Shown here: positions 47,926 through 57,862 of the stretch, one piece after another | Numbering within the stretch: position 1 is the first letter of the stretch | How the letters are laid out: each line of letters begins with the position of its first letter | NCBI GenBank assembly: GCA_026005135.1 | Contig: BPKM01000001.1 | Location: forward strand, 558,001 to 622,000 | Reading direction: 5' to 3' | Origin: Leptospiraceae bacterium | GTDB lineage: Bacteria; Spirochaetota; Leptospiria; Leptospirales; Leptonemataceae | Length of the DNA stretch: 64,000 nucleotides | Notes under the pieces: model-generated | Database searches by the model: none | Told to the model about the DNA's origin: nothing | Seen by the model: only the letters and a program-made list of their open reading frames with translations | Position numbers and translations under genes: made by a program

Positions 47926-49443
47926 ATGTATTTTTTCTCTACAAATGTGTCTACAAATAATTGTATAATTTTTAGATATATTTTTATATTCAACATTGAT
48001 TTTAATTTTTTCTAAAGGACCTAAATAAAATATCCATCTATTTCTATAAAATAAAAATGATTCCTTTTCGAAATAATAATAATTTAATATTTTAATATTG
48101 GGTTCGACAGGTTGATTAAAATAATAAAATTCTAATTCTATACGTCTTCCTTTAAGGGCAAGATCTAATAAATTATACCAGACATTTCTTATACCTATAA
48201 TACTATATTTTGCTATAGAAAAATCTGGAATATTCATTGAACCTTCTACAATATAGGCGATACATCCTGTTTTATTATAAATCCAATCCTGATCAGTACC
48301 ATCAACAGAATAGAGTTTTCTTGCTAATTTATAATTTTCTTTTCGAAAAGAATAGCTATTTTGAATTAATTTTTTTGCAAAATAATAAGCTCTATCGGGA
48401 ATAGGATTCCACAAATAATCAATTGTATAAGGAACAAGAATTTTTTTTGCAAATGTATGATAACTGATACTAAAACTACAGGGATTTTTATTTATAAAAT
48501 CCATAATAATTTGAGTTTCTTTTTCTGAACCCCTAAAGTAGCCTCTAAATTTATAAGATTCTATATTAGAACTGGAAGCATCAAAAGAAAAAGAATTCCA
48601 AAAAAAAGGATAATTCCGATTTAAATCTACAGATCGTGAATTTTTTCTACCCTGATGTATGGATTTATACCAGAAATTTTCAAGACCATCTGGATTTACA
48701 ATAGGAATAATAAAAATATCAAAAGCATTTAAGTATTTTTTTCTTTTTTCTTCTGGAATAGATGTTAAAATTTTTAAATTATATTTATTAAACTGTTCAG
48801 GCATGGGTATATCAATATAAGTTTCTCCTAATAATAAAAATATCATATCTAAGATATATTCAATAGTTAATAATTCATTTCCATGATGTAAGGCATTAAA
48901 ATATAATGGTATTTTAATTAGATCCTTTTTTTTATGATTTGTTAAATGGATAAGGTAAATGGTTTTATTTTGATAAGTCTTACCAAGTTCAATTAATTTT
49001 ATATAATCTGGATATTTCTTTTGTAAATTTTGTAAAATTCTAATAATAGCTTCGTAATCTTTATAGCCATTTAATAAGATTGGTAGAGAATTTAATTTTC
49101 TTTCATTTAAATCATTATCCCACCAGATAAAAGGAAAATCATTTACAACTTCAACAAAAGAAAATGTTTTTTTGATAGAGTTTAAATATTTAGTAGGAAT
49201 TTTGTAATACAAATATAAATAATCAGAATGTACATTTTTAAGAAATATATGATTTTTATTTCCATAATCTTCTATATATCTTTGATTATACTTAGGTATT
49301 TTGATTATATAATAATATTGATTCCAGTGAATTTTTTCTGTATAAAAAGGGAGTAAATCAGAATATTTTTTTTCTTGTTTTATAGAGAAAAAAATAGTAC
49401 AACTAATAAAGCTAATTAAAAAGAAAATAGAATATTTCATCAT
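47911..49443 (-). CDS. Secreted M14-family zinc carboxypeptidase
   Basis: A 510-residue metallocarboxypeptidase with an N-terminal signal peptide (MKYSIFFLISFISCTIFF; a Cys at the end could be a lipobox). The peptidase part from ~130 has NALHHGNELLTIEYILDMI (HxxE zinc site), RSVDLNRNYPFFW with substrate Arg, SISYHTFAKK with the third zinc His, and AYIVEGSMN with the catalytic Glu. A ~75-residue C-terminal beta-rich domain follows. It trims peptides outside the cytoplasm. The ATG ATG start lies close behind a TATAAT box. Confidence 0.87.
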   Translation of the reverse strand: MMKYSIFFLISFISCTIFFSIKQEKKYSDLLPFYTEKIHWNQYYYIIKIPKYNQRYIEDYGNKNHIFLKNVHSDYLYLYYKIPTKYLNSIKKTFSFVEVVNDFPFIWWDNDLNERKLNSLPILLNGYKDYEAIIRILQNLQKKYPDYIKLIELGKTYQNKTIYLIHLTNHKKKDLIKIPLYFNALHHGNELLTIEYILDMIFLLLGETYIDIPMPEQFNKYNLKILTSIPEEKRKKYLNAFDIFIIPIVNPDGLENFWYKSIHQGRKNSRSVDLNRNYPFFWNSFSFDASSSNIESYKFRGYFRGSEKETQIIMDFINKNPCSFSISYHTFAKKILVPYTIDYLWNPIPDRAYYFAKKLIQNSYSFRKENYKLARKLYSVDGTDQDWIYNKTGCIAYIVEGSMNIPDFSIAKYSIIGIRNVWYNLLDLALKGRRIELEFYYFNQPVEPNIKILNYYYFEKESFLFYRNRWIFYLGPLEKIKINVEYKNISKNYTIICRHICREKIHLTKK

Positions 49444-49449
49444 TAAATC

Positions 49450-49480
49450 ATTATAATTTTCTTTATAGCTATATTGTCAA
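49450..49480 (-). promoter_or_regulatory. Promoter of the M14 carboxypeptidase gene, likely leaderless
   Basis: TTGACA (49480-49475), 19-bp spacer, TATAAT (49455-49450), then 6 nt before the first ATG at 49443. The -10 is consensus; the spacer is 2 bp longer than usual. Confidence 0.45.
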
Positions 49481-49530
49481 ACGAGGAATAATTTTAACAT
49501 TAAAACTATAAGGGTTGCGTTTATTTTGTA

Positions 49531-50319
49531 TTAAATATTTGTTGGAGTATTTAGTGTCTTTTTATAGTTTTCTAAGAATGTTTCAAATTCTTTATAAAAG
49601 CGCTGAATCTTTATCCAATATCGGATATCATAATATCCTCTACGTACATTTCCATCACCAGCATTATAAGCAAGACAAATTCTTTTTATATCATAAAATT
49701 GTGTTGATAAATAATTTAAATATCTAACACCAAGCATTACATTGATTTCTGTACTATGTAATTCTGATAAAGAGAAGTTGACCATTTGTTTTTCTTTTAT
49801 CCATAAAGCTGTTTGTGGCATAATTTGAACATAACCACGAGCATTTGCTTTAGAAATAGCATATTTATTAAATGTTGATTCGGTCTCTATTAAAGCAACT
49901 AAAAAAATAAAAGGATCAGCTTTTTTATTAAAAATAGTAGCATTTTCTGGCAATTTTAGATTTTTTGATTCTCTAAGTATAGCTAATACTAATCGTTCAT
50001 CTTCTCCTAATGGCATGCGAGGGTTTTTTAAATGAATATATTCTTTAAGGGCATTGATTTTTATCTGGGTTTCATTTTCTATTTCTGAATTGAATTGGTT
50101 ATGTTCCACATCTGTACTTGTTCTAATTGGTTGAGGAGTATTTAAAATTCCAGATATGGTTACAAGACCTGTTAATGTAATAATTCTTTTTTTTCCTTTA
50201 AGTTTTTTTCGAATTTTTTTTATTTTAGAAGCAGGTTTTTTTTGTTTTTCTTTGTTCGGTTGGATTTCCTGTATTAAAATCTCTTCTATTTGATTTTGAC
50301 TATGTTTATTTTCTAACAT
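49531..50319 (-). CDS. Lytic transglycosylase, SLT domain
   Basis: A 262-residue protein. The N-terminal basic region (KKPASKIKKIRKKLKGKKR) precedes a hydrophobic stretch IITLTGLVTISGIL, so it is probably anchored with the domain outside. The SLT domain has FLVALIETESTFNKYAISKANARGYVQIMP with the catalytic Glu, GVRYLNYLSTQF and RICLAYNAGDGNVRRGYYD. It cleaves peptidoglycan glycan strands. AAGGAG lies before the ATG. A perfect hairpin (50336-50359) stands 17 bp upstream. Confidence 0.9.
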   Translation of the reverse strand: MLENKHSQNQIEEILIQEIQPNKEKQKKPASKIKKIRKKLKGKKRIITLTGLVTISGILNTPQPIRTSTDVEHNQFNSEIENETQIKINALKEYIHLKNPRMPLGEDERLVLAILRESKNLKLPENATIFNKKADPFIFLVALIETESTFNKYAISKANARGYVQIMPQTALWIKEKQMVNFSLSELHSTEINVMLGVRYLNYLSTQFYDIKRICLAYNAGDGNVRRGYYDIRYWIKIQRFYKEFETFLENYKKTLNTPTNI

Positions 50320-50335
50320 AGAAACTCCTTTACAT

Positions 50336-50359
50336 AGTCATCCATCTGGATGACTTTTT
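50336..50359 (+). terminator. Hairpin with T5 in the leader of the transglycosylase gene
   Basis: Perfect 8-bp stem AGTCATCC/GGATGACT (50336-50343, 50348-50355), 4-nt ATCT loop, then TTTTT on the plus strand. It points right, away from the leftward gene it precedes. It may be an operator, a leader structure, or the terminator of an unseen plus transcript. Confidence 0.55.
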
Positions 50360-50363
50360 AATA

Positions 50364-50374
50364 GTGCATTGCAC
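50364..50374. repeat. 11-bp palindrome in the lspA/transglycosylase gap
   Basis: GTGCATTGCAC is symmetric around a central T. It lies 5 bp beyond the hairpin, in the 264-bp region between the divergent transglycosylase and lspA genes, and could be a protein-binding site. Confidence 0.35.
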
Positions 50375-50583
50375 CATATAAATATTAAAGACATTTTTTT
50401 TAAGATGCTTATATGGTCAAGAAAGTTTTGTTTTTAAATCTTATATTTATGCTTATAGTTTAAAAGACTTAATTAATAATTAAAGATATGAATAACTATA
50501 CATATAAATAGTATTTGTTTTTTGTTTATCTATATATTTAGCTGGTTGACTTAAAATTATTAAAATAAATTTCGTATATAATT

Positions 50584-51306
50584 ATGAAAAATAATAATAG
50601 ATTTGATACAATAAAATCTATCTTTCAATTTAATAAAAAGTTTTTAGAAATATATCCAGTATGGTGGTTAGCAATATTAAGTGTACTTGTTTTTTTAGAT
50701 TTGATTACAAAAAAATGGATGACGGATCATTTGAATTTTCATTTATCCTATTCTCAATTAGAATATATTAAAAATTATAAATTGAATGCTTTAATTGATG
50801 GTATACCATATATTCCTGTATTGGGTAAAGATGGAGAATATATAAAATTCAGGTTGGTATTTAATGATAGATTCATATTTGGTTCTGGACCATCGGCTCC
50901 TGTATTAGGTATCTATTTAACATTTTTTGCTATTCTATTTTTATTTATTTATAGATGGAAAAATGATGAGTTTGGTAATTCCTTTATCTGGTTACTTATT
51001 TTTTCTGGTGCTATTGGAAATTTTATAGATAAATTATTTGTTAAGTCTGTAGAGACAAGAGAATGGGTTTTTTCTCTGGGACCAAAACCTGGACATGTAA
51101 GTGGTGTTGTTGATTTCGTAGAATGTATATGGTTTGGCTGGGAAAAATTTGAAAATATTCCCATTTTATCGTTTTTATCTTGGCAAACCTGGCCCACCTT
51201 TAATCTTGCAGATAGCTTAATTGTTATTGGAATAACGTTTTTATTTTTATTAATGCTTAAAGAAAGCTGGACAGAATTAAAACAAAATCAAAATAAAAAA
51301 GAATAA
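50584..51306 (+). CDS. lspA: Lipoprotein signal peptidase II, extended
   Basis: A 240-residue LspA, ~75 longer than the E. coli enzyme. Four membrane helices are seen. GAIGNFIDKLF holds the first catalytic Asp (N-x2-D) and WPTFNLADSLIVIG the second (FNxAD). GVVDFVECIWFGW precedes it. Extra soluble segments occur at the N-terminus and in the first loop (LEYIKNYKLNALIDGIPYIP). LspA removes signal peptides from lipoproteins after acylation. The presence of candidate lipoproteins in the window fits. It has no Shine-Dalgarno sequence. Confidence 0.93.
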   Translation: MKNNNRFDTIKSIFQFNKKFLEIYPVWWLAILSVLVFLDLITKKWMTDHLNFHLSYSQLEYIKNYKLNALIDGIPYIPVLGKDGEYIKFRLVFNDRFIFGSGPSAPVLGIYLTFFAILFLFIYRWKNDEFGNSFIWLLIFSGAIGNFIDKLFVKSVETREWVFSLGPKPGHVSGVVDFVECIWFGWEKFENIPILSFLSWQTWPTFNLADSLIVIGITFLFLLMLKESWTELKQNQNKKE

Positions 51307-51547
51307 TTTAGAAAAACGTAAAGATATGTTATAAACTTTATAAAGATTCTATATTTGATTTTACATTATTTTATAGAAATTAATTATTATGGGAAATTAC
51401 AAATATTAAACAAAAATCATAAATCTATGTAATTATATACTTAATAATAATCTTTTCATTATATTTTTTAATATTTACATATCTATCAAATTTATAAAAA
51501 ATAAGGGTTTGACATAATATCTTGATTTAAAAAAATTTTATAAATCT

Positions 51548-52186
51548 ATGTCTAAAAAAGATACAAATCAACAAAGTAAATTAATAGAAGGTGTTCTAAA
51601 TGGTAATACAGGTGACTTTATTACATTAATTGAACCCTATTACGAGAGGTTATTTATAAAAGCATATTCTATTGTAAAAGAAGAAAATGATGCAAAAGAT
51701 ATATTACAGGAAGCTTTAATATCTGCTTTTCTTGCATTACCTAAATTTAAAAAAGAATCTAATATATATACCTGGTTATATAAAATTGTAGTAAATAAAG
51801 CTTTTGATTTTATAAAATCTAAAAAAAGAGAATATAGTTATATCAATCCAGATATAAATCCTTATTCGGAAAATTTAAAAATTTTTTTGGAAAATGAACA
51901 AAATATAGAAGAGAAAGGAGAACAAAATGAACTTTATGAATATCTAATAAGTACAATAGAAAGTTTAGAAGATAAATACAAAGAAATCTTAAAAATGAGA
52001 TATTTTGATGGATTAACTTATGAAGAAATTGCAGAAATAAAACAAATAAAATTGGGAACAGTAAAAAGTAGAATTCATAAAGCAAAGGAATTATTAAAAC
52101 AAAAACTTATAAAAGAAGGAAAGTTTGTAAAAAATGATTTTATTTTTATTATGATCATAATTATATTATTAAGTAGGTTTATATGA
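51548..52186 (+). CDS. ECF sigma factor with hydrophobic C-terminal tail
   Basis: A 212-residue ECF-type sigma factor (RpoE-like). Region 2 is KEENDAKDILQEALISAFLAL followed by WLYKIVVNKAFDFIKSKKRE; region 4 is MRYFDGLTYEEIAEIKQIKLGTVKSRIHKAKE. After the normal end (LLKQKLIKEG) the frame goes on with FVKNDFIFIMIIIILLSRFI, a helix-like stretch that could anchor the protein in the membrane. The gene overlaps the next by 4 bp (ATGA), so the two form an operon, and the downstream gene is the likely anti-sigma factor. TTGACA near 51510 is a possible -35. Confidence 0.82.
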   Translation: MSKKDTNQQSKLIEGVLNGNTGDFITLIEPYYERLFIKAYSIVKEENDAKDILQEALISAFLALPKFKKESNIYTWLYKIVVNKAFDFIKSKKREYSYINPDINPYSENLKIFLENEQNIEEKGEQNELYEYLISTIESLEDKYKEILKMRYFDGLTYEEIAEIKQIKLGTVKSRIHKAKELLKQKLIKEGKFVKNDFIFIMIIIILLSRFI

Positions 52187-52719
52187 AAGATGATAAAGAG
52201 TTAGAAAATACCTTATATAATACAGGAAAATATTTATATAACAAAAATAAAAAATTTATTCCAGATAAAACGAAATTTTTAAACCAATTAGAAGAAGAAT
52301 TAAAGCAATTAGAAACAAAAAATATAAAATTTCAAAAACATAAAAATTATAATAAACCCATCACAAATATAAAAGAACAGATATTAACAGGTAAAAAGAA
52401 TTATTATTGGTTTGGAAGTATTGCTGCGGGAATCATTTTATTTATTGGAATAGGAATTATTATTAGATTTAATGATAATAATACAAAACAAAATCCAATG
52501 CCAGCTTTTGGAGGTTCATTAAAAGAAAAAAATATTCCCGAACTACCCGACATAAAAGAAAAAGATATTTATGATCAAATAGAAAAACAACTTCTTGAAA
52601 AAATTCAAAAAGAAGAAGATCCTCAAATAAAAGAACAATATATTCAGGAATTGATTCAATTCTATAAAAAAACAAATCAAGAAGAAAAGATACAAATGCT
52701 TCTTAATAGATTTGAATAG
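52183..52719 (+). CDS. Putative anti-sigma factor, single-pass membrane protein
   Basis: A 178-residue protein coupled to the ECF gene. An N-terminal ~80-residue charged cytoplasmic region is followed by one membrane helix (YYWFGSIAAGIILFIGIGIII) at ~88-108 and a ~70-residue acidic helical C-terminal region. This topology fits a membrane anti-sigma factor that binds the sigma factor inside and senses envelope stress outside. No zinc-binding ZAS motif (HxxxCxxC) is seen. Function is inferred from position and topology. Confidence 0.65.
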   Translation: MKDDKELENTLYNTGKYLYNKNKKFIPDKTKFLNQLEEELKQLETKNIKFQKHKNYNKPITNIKEQILTGKKNYYWFGSIAAGIILFIGIGIIIRFNDNNTKQNPMPAFGGSLKEKNIPELPDIKEKDIYDQIEKQLLEKIQKEEDPQIKEQYIQELIQFYKKTNQEEKIQMLLNRFE

Positions 52720-52862
52720 TATCTTTATATTAAGAAATAACATTTTGAATGATTTAATGTTTTTGATTAAAATTCTAGAAAAATAAAAATTTGGTTGTAT
52801 TTTATAGTCTATATATTTTATATTGTTATTAATCTTTACAAATCATTAAATAGGAGTTTCTT

Positions 52863-54248
52863 ATGAATTCTTCAATTAAGAATATTTTAGAAGAAGATAA
52901 AAATATTTATTTTTTAGATCAAAAAGAATTACCAGATAGCTGGTATAATATCCAGGCGGATATGAAAAATCCTCTAAAACCACCATTACATCCAGCTACC
53001 AAACAACCTGTATCCTTAGATGATATGGTGCCATTATTCCCAGTTTCTTTAATTGAACAGGAAATGACTAAAGAAAAGTGGATTAATATTCCAGGAGAAG
53101 TTTTAGAGATTTATAAAATCTGGAGACCATCTCCCTTAATTCGTGCGAGGCGATTAGAAAAATATTTAAATACACCAGCAAAAATATTTTATAAATACGA
53201 AGGAGTATCTCCTACAGGTTCTCATAAACCAAATTCTGCTGTTGCACAAGCATATTATAATAAAAAAGAAGGAGTAAAAAAAATAACGACAGAAACTGGT
53301 GCTGGTCAATGGGGTTCTTCTCTTGCTTATGCCTGTTCTTTATTTGATTTAGAATGTGAAATTTATATGGTAAAAGTTTCCTATCAGCAAAAACCATATA
53401 GAAAAACAATGATGCAAATGTTTGGTGCTAAGGTAATTCCTTCTCCTTCTAATTTAACCGATTCTGGTAGAAAAATTTTAAATGAATTTCCAGATTCTCC
53501 AGGATCTCTTGGTATTGCAATATCCGAAGCAATTGAAGTTGCAGTAAAGGACGAAACTACAAAATATTCTCTTGGTTCTGTTTTAAATTTTGTTTTATTA
53601 CATCAAACTATTATTGGATTAGAAGCAAAAAAACAATTAGAGAAATTAGGAATTAAACCAGATATTTTAATAGGTTCTGTTGGAGGAGGTTCTAACTTTG
53701 CTGGATTTGTATTTCCATTTATGGAAGATGTTTTAACAAAAAACGAAAAAATAGAAATAATTGCCATAGAACCAGCAGCATGTCCTACATTAACACGAGG
53801 AAAATTTACTTATGATTTTGGCGATACAATAGGTATGACGCCATTAATGCCAATGCATACCTTAGGACATAATTTTGTTCCAAGTCCTATTCATGCTGGA
53901 GGATTAAGATATCATGGTGCTGCACCTCTAGTAAGTCAATTATTATTAGATGGTTATATAAAGGCAAAAGCATATCATCAAAATGAATGTTTTAAATCAG
54001 CTGTTGAATTTGCAAAATTACAGGGAATTATTCCAGCTCCTGAATCTACCCATGCTGTTCATGCTGCAATACAGGAAGCAATTCGTTGTAGAGAAAATAA
54101 CGAAGAAAAGGTAATCTGTTTTAATTTATCTGGACATGGTCATTTAGATTTATCTGCTTACGAAGCCTATTTAGAAGGAAGATTAGAAGATTATGAATTA
54201 TCTGATGAAGAAATACAGAAAAATTTAGAAAAAATTGGAATAGAATAG
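52863..54248 (+). CDS. trpB: Tryptophan synthase beta chain, TrpB2 type
   Basis: A 461-residue PLP enzyme that joins indole and serine to tryptophan. [21 protein letters not shown] carries the PLP Lys (K122), [18 protein letters not shown] and [13 protein letters not shown] are conserved; the N-terminal [18 protein letters not shown] and the length mark the TrpB2 subgroup (~450 residues, against ~400 for TrpB1). AAATAGGAG before the ATG is a good ribosome binding site. TrpA lies 37 kb away, so the two chains are not in one operon. TrpB2 may act without a tight TrpA complex. Confidence 0.93.
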   Translation: MNSSIKNILEEDKNIYFLDQKELPDSWYNIQADMKNPLKPPLHPATKQPVSLDDMVPLFPVSLIEQEMTKEKWINIPGEVLEIYKIWRPSPLIRARRLEKYLNTPAKIFYKYEGVSPTGSHKPNSAVAQAYYNKKEGVKKITTETGAGQWGSSLAYACSLFDLECEIYMVKVSYQQKPYRKTMMQMFGAKVIPSPSNLTDSGRKILNEFPDSPGSLGIAISEAIEVAVKDETTKYSLGSVLNFVLLHQTIIGLEAKKQLEKLGIKPDILIGSVGGGSNFAGFVFPFMEDVLTKNEKIEIIAIEPAACPTLTRGKFTYDFGDTIGMTPLMPMHTLGHNFVPSPIHAGGLRYHGAAPLVSQLLLDGYIKAKAYHQNECFKSAVEFAKLQGIIPAPESTHAVHAAIQEAIRCRENNEEKVICFNLSGHGHLDLSAYEAYLEGRLEDYELSDEEIQKNLEKIGIE

Positions 54249-54259
54249 GATTACATTTA

Positions 54260-54304
54260 TAGGAATTATTAATTTGAACGAAAATTAGGAATCCTATGAT
54301 TTTT
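54260..54304 (+). terminator. Imperfect hairpin and T-run after trpB
   Basis: ATAGGAATTATTAATTT (from 54260) faces AAATTAGGAATCCTAT (to 54297), giving an imperfect stem with an ATAGGA/TCCTAT base and an AATT-rich top. GATTTTT follows. The pairing is interrupted, so strength is uncertain. Confidence 0.5.
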
Positions 54305-54387
54305 ATTCTTGACCATAGCCCTTTTTTTATTTAATTTGCTATATAAAAATTTTTTTTTATTTTAAACGCCATGTAAAGGAGTATACA

Positions 54388-55977
54388 ATGAGTACAAATA
54401 CAATACAAAAAATTTTAAATATTAAAAATACACCAGTAATATATAGGAATCTAAGTTATGATGAAATTTTCGAACATGAAATGCGAAATAAAGAAACGGT
54501 TTTAACCAATCTTGGTGCAATGGCTGTAGATACTGGAATTTTTACAGGTCGTTCTCCTAAGGATAAATTCTTTGTAAAAGAAGCCAGTAGTGAACAAAAT
54601 ATATGGTGGGGAAAAATCAATCAGCCAATATCGGAAAAAACTTTTAATATTCTTTTAGAAAGATGTCAGGAATATTTAAGTGGAAAACCATTATATGTTT
54701 TTGATGGTTATGTTGGAGCTAGAAAAGAAACTCGAATGTCATTACGAGTTATTACAGAAAAAGCCTGGCAACACCATTTTTGTACTAATATGTTTATTCG
54801 ACCAACACCAGAAGAATTAGAAATTTTTGGAGAACCAGAATTTACAATTATTAATGCTTCTGGTTATAAAGCATTAGATTGGAAAGAATTAGGATTAAAT
54901 TCCGAAGTATTTATTATTTTCCATCTGGAAAGAAAAATTGCAATTATTGGTGGAACTGAATATGGTGGCGAAATGAAAAAAGGAATTTTCTCTGTGATGA
55001 ATTATTATAAACCCTTAGAGGGTATTTTAACAATGCATTGTTCTGCTAATATGGATAGAGAAAAAGGAGATACTGCCTTATTTTTTGGATTAAGTGGTAC
55101 TGGTAAGACGACATTATCTACGGATCCTAAAAGACCACTTATTGGAGATGATGAACATGGCTGGGATGATGAAGGTATATGGAATTTAGAAGGTGGTTGT
55201 TATGCTAAATGTATTAATTTAAATCCAGATGATGAACCCCAAATTTATGCAGCAATTAAACGAAATGCATTATTAGAAAATGTCGTAGTAAAAGAAGATG
55301 GAATTGTAGATTTTTCCGATGCTTCTAAAACAGAAAATACAAGAGTAAGTTATCCTATTTTTCATATAGAAAATCGTGTAGATAGTGGTATTGGACCACA
55401 TCCATCTAATATTATTTTTTTAACATGCGATGCTTTTGGGGTATTACCACCAGTGGCAAGATTAACAACAGAGCAAGCAATGTATCATTTCTTATCTGGA
55501 TATACAGCTAAGGTTGCAGGTACAGAAAGAGGTATTACAGAGCCAGTTGCAACATTTTCTGCTTGTTTTGGTGCTGCATTTATGACATTACATCCCACAA
55601 AATATGCAAAGTTATTAGGAGAAAAAATCAATAAACATAAAGTACGTGCTTGGCTTGTAAATACTGGTTGGGCAGGTGGACCTTATGGTATAGGAAAAAG
55701 AATGCCTATTAAATTAACACGTTCAATCTTAGATGGTATTTTTGATGGCTCTCTTGATCATGATGATTATACCTATGATCCAATAATGAATTTACATATT
55801 CCTAATCGTTTACATGATTATGATAAATCTATTTTACATCCATGGGAATCTTGGTCAGATAAAAAAGCTTATGAAGAACAAAGATTAAAATTAGCAAAAA
55901 TGTTTATTGAAAATTTCAAACAATATACGGATCAGGGACCAGAATTTGATTATAGTGCATACGGACCTAAGGTATAA
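54388..55977 (+). CDS. pckA: Phosphoenolpyruvate carboxykinase (ATP)
   Basis: A 529-residue ATP-type PEPCK that converts oxaloacetate to phosphoenolpyruvate in gluconeogenesis. The P-loop [16 protein letters not shown] (232-247) is the hallmark, with LIGDDEHGW (Mg/kinase-2), [15 protein letters not shown] (substrate Arg), [31 protein letters not shown] and the C-terminal [22 protein letters not shown] gives a strong ribosome binding site. A terminator follows, so it is likely a single-gene unit and probably well expressed. Confidence 0.97.
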   Translation: MSTNTIQKILNIKNTPVIYRNLSYDEIFEHEMRNKETVLTNLGAMAVDTGIFTGRSPKDKFFVKEASSEQNIWWGKINQPISEKTFNILLERCQEYLSGKPLYVFDGYVGARKETRMSLRVITEKAWQHHFCTNMFIRPTPEELEIFGEPEFTIINASGYKALDWKELGLNSEVFIIFHLERKIAIIGGTEYGGEMKKGIFSVMNYYKPLEGILTMHCSANMDREKGDTALFFGLSGTGKTTLSTDPKRPLIGDDEHGWDDEGIWNLEGGCYAKCINLNPDDEPQIYAAIKRNALLENVVVKEDGIVDFSDASKTENTRVSYPIFHIENRVDSGIGPHPSNIIFLTCDAFGVLPPVARLTTEQAMYHFLSGYTAKVAGTERGITEPVATFSACFGAAFMTLHPTKYAKLLGEKINKHKVRAWLVNTGWAGGPYGIGKRMPIKLTRSILDGIFDGSLDHDDYTYDPIMNLHIPNRLHDYDKSILHPWESWSDKKAYEEQRLKLAKMFIENFKQYTDQGPEFDYSAYGPKV

Positions 55978-55987
55978 CTTTAATTAG

Positions 55988-56024
55988 ATCAGGATTTCGC
56001 TTTTGGGCGATTTCCTGATTTTTT
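55988..56024 (+). terminator. Intrinsic terminator after pckA
   Basis: ATCAGGA (55988-55994) with TCCTGAT (56013-56019) as base, a second pairing TCGC with GCGA above an internal loop, then six T (56019-56024). Good stem and tail. Confidence 0.8.
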
Positions 56025-56240
56025 ATTCAAAATCCATCAAGTTAAAAATAAATCGCTTTATATTCTATTTAACCATAATATAAACAAATAATAAATGGTA
56101 ACATATAAATAAAACTGTTGGATTTTATTAGATTTATTTTAACATATATCTTATAAAATTTTTATTCTAATACCAATTATTAAATCTTTTTTAATTGCAA
56201 TTTTTATAAACGAATAAAAACTAATCTTGGGAGAAAATAT

Positions 56241-57101
56241 ATGAAACGTTTTAATAAAATTTTTGTTTTATTAACAGAAGAACATTATCAGGAAGAAATT
56301 AAGAAGATAAAAGATTTTTTATATAAAATCCAGCCAGAAAAGATTTATTTTGATATTTTGATTGAAGAACATGATTATTTTGAAATTGATTTTCCTAAAT
56401 TAAAAGATGATATTAAAACTTTTTTAAAAAATAATATTACAATAAATTATGAATTAATAGAAAAAAACAAAGAAGAGGAAATTATTAAATTTTCTATTTC
56501 TGAAAATATTGATCTACTTATTTTATTTAATTATAGAGAAACAAATCTTGTAGATGATTATATAATTAAAATATTAACAAAATCAAATTCTAATATATTA
56601 TTAATTCCAGCTGAATATGAAAATTTAAATATTCAAAAAATTATGGTAGCAACAGATTTTTCTGATTATTCAAAAGAAGCCTTAGAATATGGAAAATATA
56701 TTCAAAATTTATTTCAAGGTTCAACAATAAAAATTATTCATATTGCAGCAATACCTGTTGGTTATCATTATACTGGCTTATCCTTAGAAGAATTTTCTTT
56801 AAGATTAAAAGATAATGCTAATAAAAAAATGAAGGAATTTCTTAAACAAGATGATATTCCTTATGAAATTCATACAGTATATAAACATAAAAAAGTCGTA
56901 TCTGAAATTTTAAGGATTGCAGCCACAGAAAAAATGGATTTATTAATTTTAGGTTCGCAGGGAGCAAATAGTAAATTAGAATTATTTTATCCCGGTAGTA
57001 CTACAATGAAAATGGTTAATATTCATACATTACCTTTATTAGTTGTAAAAATCAAAGAAAGACATAAAAGTTTATTAGAAAAAATATTTTTACCATCATA
57101 A
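56241..57101 (+). CDS. Universal stress protein, tandem UspA domains
   Basis: A 286-residue protein with two UspA folds. The first (1-~128) starts KRFNKIFVLLTEEHYQEE and has lost the ATP-binding glycines. The second (~135-280) starts QKIMVATDFSDYSKEALEYGK and ends with LLILGSQGANSKLELFYPGSTTMKMVN followed by LPLLVVK, retaining the G-x2-G..G-S-T ATP site. TTGGGAG upstream of ATG serves ribosome binding. A 22-bp gap separates it from pdxJ. Confidence 0.88.
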   Translation: MKRFNKIFVLLTEEHYQEEIKKIKDFLYKIQPEKIYFDILIEEHDYFEIDFPKLKDDIKTFLKNNITINYELIEKNKEEEIIKFSISENIDLLILFNYRETNLVDDYIIKILTKSNSNILLIPAEYENLNIQKIMVATDFSDYSKEALEYGKYIQNLFQGSTIKIIHIAAIPVGYHYTGLSLEEFSLRLKDNANKKMKEFLKQDDIPYEIHTVYKHKKVVSEILRIAATEKMDLLILGSQGANSKLELFYPGSTTMKMVNIHTLPLLVVKIKERHKSLLEKIFLPS

Positions 57102-57123
57102 TCCTTTTAAAAATTCATAAAAT

Positions 57124-57858
57124 ATGCCTATGAGAAGTTTATCCGTAAATTTAGATCATATAGCAACAATTAGAGAAGCAAGAAAGACAAATTATCCTTC
57201 TATTACGACAGCAGCTGGAATTTGCGAAGTAGCTGGTGCCGATGGAATTACATTGCATTTAAGAGAAGATAGAAGACATATTAAAGATAGAGATTTGGAA
57301 ATCATTCGAGAAATTACCCTTTTACCTCTAACTCTTGAAATGGCACCAACAGATGAAATGTTAGAAATAGCGTTAAAAAATAAACCTGATGCGGTCACTT
57401 TAGTTCCAGAAAGAAGAATGGAAATTACTACAGAAGGTGGATTGGATTTAACCAAGAATCAGGATAAAATTAAATTTATTATAGATTCTTTAAAGAAAAA
57501 TCATATAAAAGTATGTTTATTTTTAGAGCCTATTAAAGAACAGATTCAAATTGCAAAAGAATTAAATGCAGATGCTGTAGAGATACATACTGGAAGATAT
57601 GCAAATTTATTTGATCGTTTTAATCCTTCTAAATACGAAGAAGAATTAAATCGTATAAAAGAATCAGCTGTTTTTGGAAAAAATATAGGATTACAAATGA
57701 ATGCAGGTCATGGAATTCATTACCATAATGTTAGACCATTAGCTAAAATAGAAGAATTAAGTGAATTTTCTATAGGTCATTCTATTGTAAGTCGGTCTAT
57801 TTTTGTTGGACTTGAAAGAGCTATAAGAGAAATGGCTGAACTAATTCGAAATCCTTAA
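57124..57858 (+). CDS. pdxJ: Pyridoxine 5'-phosphate synthase
   Basis: A 244-residue TIM barrel that forms pyridoxine 5'-phosphate in the DXP-dependent vitamin B6 route. SLSVNLDHIATIREARKT, GADGITLHLREDRRHIKDRD, EMAPTDEMLEIAL, VTLVPERRMEITTEGGLD, VEIHTGRYANLF, NAGHGIHYHNV and EFSIGHSIVSRSIFVGL match the family from end to end. It uses 1-deoxyxylulose 5-phosphate, the product of dxs at 10.6 kb. It is the first of a five-gene plus-strand run ending with the thioesterase. Confidence 0.96.
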   Translation: MPMRSLSVNLDHIATIREARKTNYPSITTAAGICEVAGADGITLHLREDRRHIKDRDLEIIREITLLPLTLEMAPTDEMLEIALKNKPDAVTLVPERRMEITTEGGLDLTKNQDKIKFIIDSLKKNHIKVCLFLEPIKEQIQIAKELNADAVEIHTGRYANLFDRFNPSKYEEELNRIKESAVFGKNIGLQMNAGHGIHYHNVRPLAKIEELSEFSIGHSIVSRSIFVGLERAIREMAELIRNP

Positions 57859-57862
57859 ATGC

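Noticed and set aside
50571-50583. TATAAT (50577-50582) immediately before the lspA ATG as a leaderless promoter
   Set aside because: The box ends 1 nt before the ATG, which would put the start of transcription inside the coding region, and the TTGACT upstream (about 50547) is 24 bp away.
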